Part shown: positions 59,272 to 64,000 of the stretch, one piece after another
Numbering within the stretch: position 1 is the stretch's first letter
Layout of the letters: each line of letters opens with the position of its first letter
Origin: Chlamydoabsidia padenii
Taxonomy: Eukaryota > Mucoromycota > Mucoromycetes > Mucorales > Cunninghamellaceae
Reading direction: 5' to 3'
Length of the DNA: 64,000 nt
Assembly: GCA_025330725.1 (NCBI GenBank)
Contig: JAIWND010000021.1
Coordinates: 534,235 to 598,234, forward strand
Program-made: the position numbers and the translations under genes
Notes under the pieces: generated by a model
Told to the model about the DNA's origin: nothing
Databases searched by the model: none
What the model saw: the letters and a program-made list of their open reading frames with translations, nothing else

Positions 59272-59766
59272 TTCCATATTTTTATAGACATTAATGTACT
59301 ATATATATCACAAATCAATATTTTAGGCTCCGGCGCAATATGATTGGTGCGGAATCAAATTTTGCGTCATTTTCGGAACTACTCCCTGGTGATCTGTTGG
59401 TCTTGATGCATACACCACGGTAACTATTATTACATGAAATGTTTTGGCGCATTAATGTTATTATCACCAATTATCATTTTATTATTAAGTTAATTGTTTA
59501 TTATAACATTATACTAATACTAGAGAGATAAAAAGCTATAACTAGTGGAGAGAGGGAGAGGAAGATGAGGATGGTGGGTATACAAATGTATAACAAGAAT
59601 GTTTTCTATTGCTAAAAGACAGATACAGATAATCGTCGCGGGGGTTACATACAGAGACAAAGTCATTCCAAAAAAAAAAAAAAAAAAAAAAAGGATAGGA
59701 GGTCCGGTATGATTCTATTTGCATCCCTATCCACTTTATATATATCAGTTTACCTTTTACTTGACT
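59272..59766. other. Intergenic; one short exon-like stretch
   Basis: A plus-strand fragment near 59340-59420 (MIGAESNFASFSELLPGDLL) has an F-box-like look and ends at a possible donor, but nothing continues it. An A tract is near 59671-59692. No gene called. Confidence 0.35.
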
Positions 59767-60188
59767 ATGGTATTAAGTTCCAGTGTCAGCATTTGTATGC
59801 TGTCGGTTGATCTCATATATGAATGTCTACCGCATTAATGTAGATATTCTGTCCTGGTGAGATTGTCAAGATGATGGGTATCAAGTATGGGTGTGATGTG
59901 TGGTAATACTTGAGTCACTATGGACGCTTGTCAATGTTAAGGTTGGTGCTGGTTATTTTTCTGATCCTTCGAGACTGAATTCCACGTATGCGTACAAAAC
60001 AAGTAGTGGCCATCGTAGAGTGTTGATTCAATCTAATGCAGTTTCAAGATTCCATAGATAAAAGAAGGTTAGTTATCATACTTTATAGTATCAGATTAAA
60101 TCCTTACCATACTTTTGCGTCAATGAATTACTTGCACAAAAGTTCGTACCATGGATTGACCAATAAGCAGAATCAAGTGGATTCGAAT
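59767..60188 (-). pseudogene. Decayed coding relic, product unknown
   Basis: An exon with both consensus borders at about 60188-60108 reads SNPLDSAYWSIHGTNFCASN. Below it the frame from about 60013 (MATTCFVRIRGIQSRRIRKI) runs through TAG-TGA, then YLIPIILTISPGQNIYINAV, then TGA, TGA and TAG. Here the stops include TGA, so they fit CAG, CGA or CAA turned by C-to-T rather than a reassigned code. The motif AATTTAAATCCCGC at 60334-60347 lies upstream. Confidence 0.35.
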
Positions 60189-60768
60189 CTATAACAAAAA
60201 ATAAGAGTATCTTTTTCACAAGCAAATTGCACAATATTACTTGTCAATTGCAGACATACAATAAAGTAAAAGAAGAAAGAATGAAAAAATTTAGTATGGG
60301 TTCTTTTTTTTTTTTTTTAATCCAAGGAAATCTAATTTAAATCCCGCAAATGGTACGTTTTTGATGGAACCCTGTATCATATGATGGAGGCCGCTCGCCC
60401 AAGTTGGGAATAGGATTAAGAAAGAACCTGATTAAAACTCATTTATTATCATGTTGGGCATTGCTATTCATAATTCAGGTTGTGTTGGATTCGAATTCGT
60501 GTGAAAGTATCCAAATCTATTGATGGGTATTACTCTCACTTGGCTTGGTCTGTCAACAAAGTACGTTCATGTTGATGATATATCAAGTGGAGCATTATAT
60601 TCACAAGGGGCATTAGCATCTCATTAGAATATGGTAATCGACGTTTAAAACGTCTGCATATGTCGGAGATGAAATCAATTTTCTATTTTTCTCACTATTT
60701 TGATTTTTTTTCATTCTTCTTTCCTCTTTTCTACACACATTTTGTTTTTTTAATCCGCTGATTGATCA
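60189..60768. other. Intergenic, ESA1 promoter side
   Basis: T tract near 60306-60318 and motif AATTTAAATCCCGC at 60334-60347. No further gene seen. Confidence 0.45.
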
Positions 60769-62283
<1,515 letters not shown>

Positions 62284-62568
62284 ATAGTGAACTAGTATAA
62301 TATTAGTTTATGATTAATTGTAATAAAGCTTTGATTTAAATAAAAAAACCCTCCCCATTGAATGGTCTTTTATACATACAATACATGCACTTTATGACCA
62401 TCAGTCCTTGATTGAAAATTTAACGCGCCGATTTAATACCTCACTTTAATTTCTGCCATTTACAGACCTTGGGAAAAATCTCTCTTCTTTCACTCACTTC
62501 TTCCTTGTGGGTCTACAATAATCCTCTGTCGTTGTCTGATTGTAGTACTCTCTTCTCAACAACATGAA
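62284..62568. other. Intergenic, promoter of the Zn2Cys6 gene
   Basis: AATAAA near 62320; no clear motif copy, only a distant TTTAACGCGCCGATTTAA block near 62420. Confidence 0.4.
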
Positions 62569-64000
62569 ATGTTTGCCACACTCGAACTACCTATAAGAGG
62601 TAATAAAAAAGAAACAGTAAAAGGAATATTCTATTTGACTCCTGACTTACTTTATATTATCCCATCCTCCTTAGATGACAGCAGACACAAGCGACTTCAA
62701 GGTGGACGGGCATGTCACCAATGCCGAATGAAAAAAGTCAAGGTATAGTATGAATGGTCGTTTACAATAAAGGTTTATACTAACACACCCTACTTCTCTT
62801 CTTCTCTTGTTGGCAGTGTGATGGGAAACAACCATGTATGCAGGTAATATCTCCTCCCCTTCCCCGAAAAAAAAAAAGACACATTGTTTCATATTAGATT
62901 CTAATGTTTTTGATACCCTCCTACAATGTTAATGGACAAAAGTGCAAAGGTAAGTTAATAACAACTTTCTCTCTATTGACCACTTGACTAATAAAACATA
63001 CATTATATATTCCTTGGGTGGCAATTGTAGCTCGCAGGCGGAAATGTATGTTTCTAAAGAACCCCACTGACACCTATATTCGAATGGACGATTCCTTGAT
63101 ACCAGGCAACGACAATGACAGCAATATGGATGTTACGAATAATGATGAGCAACGGCAACGAGGACGAGAAGAATATCTATTCGCTAATGGAAAAGGGGCT
63201 CAATCAAAAGCAGCTCAAGGTAATGGTCATCTGGATCCCTTTACTCGAACTGAAAAACTGGTGGAACAGCTTACTGATGGCTTGACTCGGTTGGCTCTCA
63301 ATCAACAAGAAGATCGTTCCACACTACGACAGGACCATCCACATCACCACAAGCATCAAAACCTATCAACAACAACGATACTATTACACCATGGCTAAAC
63401 TTTGGCGACTTTGTTCGTTGGGCACCCGAACTGTATCCTCCACCAATTACTCTGTGTTATTGGATATGCCCAGCCGTGCGATACAAGAACAACTTATCAG
63501 CACCTTCTTCTCTCACTGTCATCATCTTTTACCCACCATCTCACGACGATTGTTTTTATGATCAACTTGAAATAAAAGGGCCTTTGATTACACCTCTTTT
63601 ACTCAACATCATGTATGCGCATGCGGCAAAGCACACCTCACACTCAAGTAAACCATTCTACACTCGAGCACGACAACTGGTGGATGACTTTATCGACACT
63701 CCTCGTATCAGCACTGTCATGGCGTTACTGTACCTGGCAGCCTTCGATGATGGGACATGGTCTAGTCGATGTTGGATGTATAGTGGTATGGCGGTACGGA
63801 TGGCATTGGATCTCGGTTTATACAAGGCAAACTACTATAGTAACGAAATGTCTCAATTCGATGTGGAACTACGGAAAAGGGTGCTTTTGGACGTCCTATG
63901 TCATGGATCAACTCTACAGTACACTGATGGAACGGCCTCCAATGTTAGCAACTGATATTATCTCTCTGGACCTTCCCACACCTTTACCCGAAGACAACGA
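62569..64000 (+). CDS. Zn2Cys6 fungal transcription factor, 3' end beyond window, frame-broken
   Basis: Exons about 62569-62599, 62675-62742, 62817-62843, 62943-62949 (7 nt) and 63031 onward. Spliced, the N-terminus carries a complete binuclear zinc cluster, CHQCRMKKVKCDGKQPCMQC then KARRRKC, spread over four exons. Further on lies the Fungal_trans domain: QEQLISTFFSHCHHLLPTIS, PLITPLLLNIMYAHAAKH, RISTVMALLYLAAF, WMYSGMAVRMALDLGLYK and YSTLMERPPML. The domain is open only if the frame changes at about 63358-63361 (A run), 63445 (AA), 63553-63557 (T run) and 63885-63888 (T run). It continues past the right edge. Targets unknown. Decay and assembly indels both remain possible. Confidence 0.85.
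62943..62949 (+). other. 7-nt microexon of the Zn2Cys6 gene
   Basis: TGCAAAG between an AAAAG acceptor and a GTAAGT donor. It supplies Cys-Lys and one base of the Ala codon. Without it the zinc cluster lacks its fifth cysteine and the frame to exon 5 is lost. Confidence 0.7.

Noticed and set aside
33878..60188. A reassigned genetic code (TAA/TAG = Gln) in the relic genes
   Set aside because: Conserved host genes end at TAA and TAG (UTP10, RPS6, ASF1, ESA1), and the relic at 59767-60188 also contains TGA. Decay by C-to-T explains the pattern more simply.

Overview
The window looks like nuclear DNA of an early-diverging filamentous fungus, most likely Mucoromycota (inference from gene content and architecture; no marker gene settles the species). 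Genes are dense, lie on both strands and carry many short introns (about 50-110 nt) with GTAAGT-type 5' splice sites. Intergenic DNA is AT-rich and full of A, T, C, GA and CT simple repeats.

Left part (1-25.9 kb), in order: 3'-truncated MUN-domain (Munc13-like) gene (-); PacC/Rim101 pH-response factor (-); UTP10 (+); PH-domain gene (+); short dispersed repeat; membrane-anchored heme-thiolate peroxidase (-); PHD-finger gene (+); NatC subunit NAA35/MAK10 (-); splicing factor SF3A3/PRP9 (+). PacC/UTP10 and NAA35/SF3A3 share promoters of about 0.2 kb.

Middle (25.9-51.6 kb): an apparently complete piggyBac element with TTAA at both ends; a fungal-type transcription factor without a visible zinc cluster (-); RPS7/eS7 (-); eIF4E (-); RPS6/eS6 (+); three genes of uncertain function; the second copy of the dispersed repeat; RPL26/uL24 (-) head to head with ASF1 (+); an STK16/Env7-type kinase (+); an AreB-like GATA factor (-). 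Much of this set serves ribosome supply, translation, splicing and chromatin.

Right part (51.6-64 kb): a decayed gene; a tRNA-Asp(GTC) gene; a 5.4-kb APE-type LINE whose 5' end abuts the first base of the mature tRNA and whose 16-bp target-site duplication equals tRNA bases 1-16; another decayed gene; the MYST acetyltransferase ESA1; and a 3'-truncated Zn2Cys6 factor whose zinc motif uses a 7-nt microexon. ESA1 and the Zn2Cys6 gene carry seven apparent one-base frame breaks, mostly in homopolymers, while the genes to the left read cleanly. This suggests a local assembly-quality problem or decay.

Three themes have no standard feature type. A motif close to GGCGGGATTTGAAAT (either strand) recurs some 60-190 bp 5' of many start codons. 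Five intergenic tracts hold spliced, coding-like relics with in-frame stops. A 0.37-0.40 kb retroposon-like repeat is present twice with its own target-site duplications. Exon coordinates were worked out by eye from splice signals and reading-frame continuity and may be off by a base.
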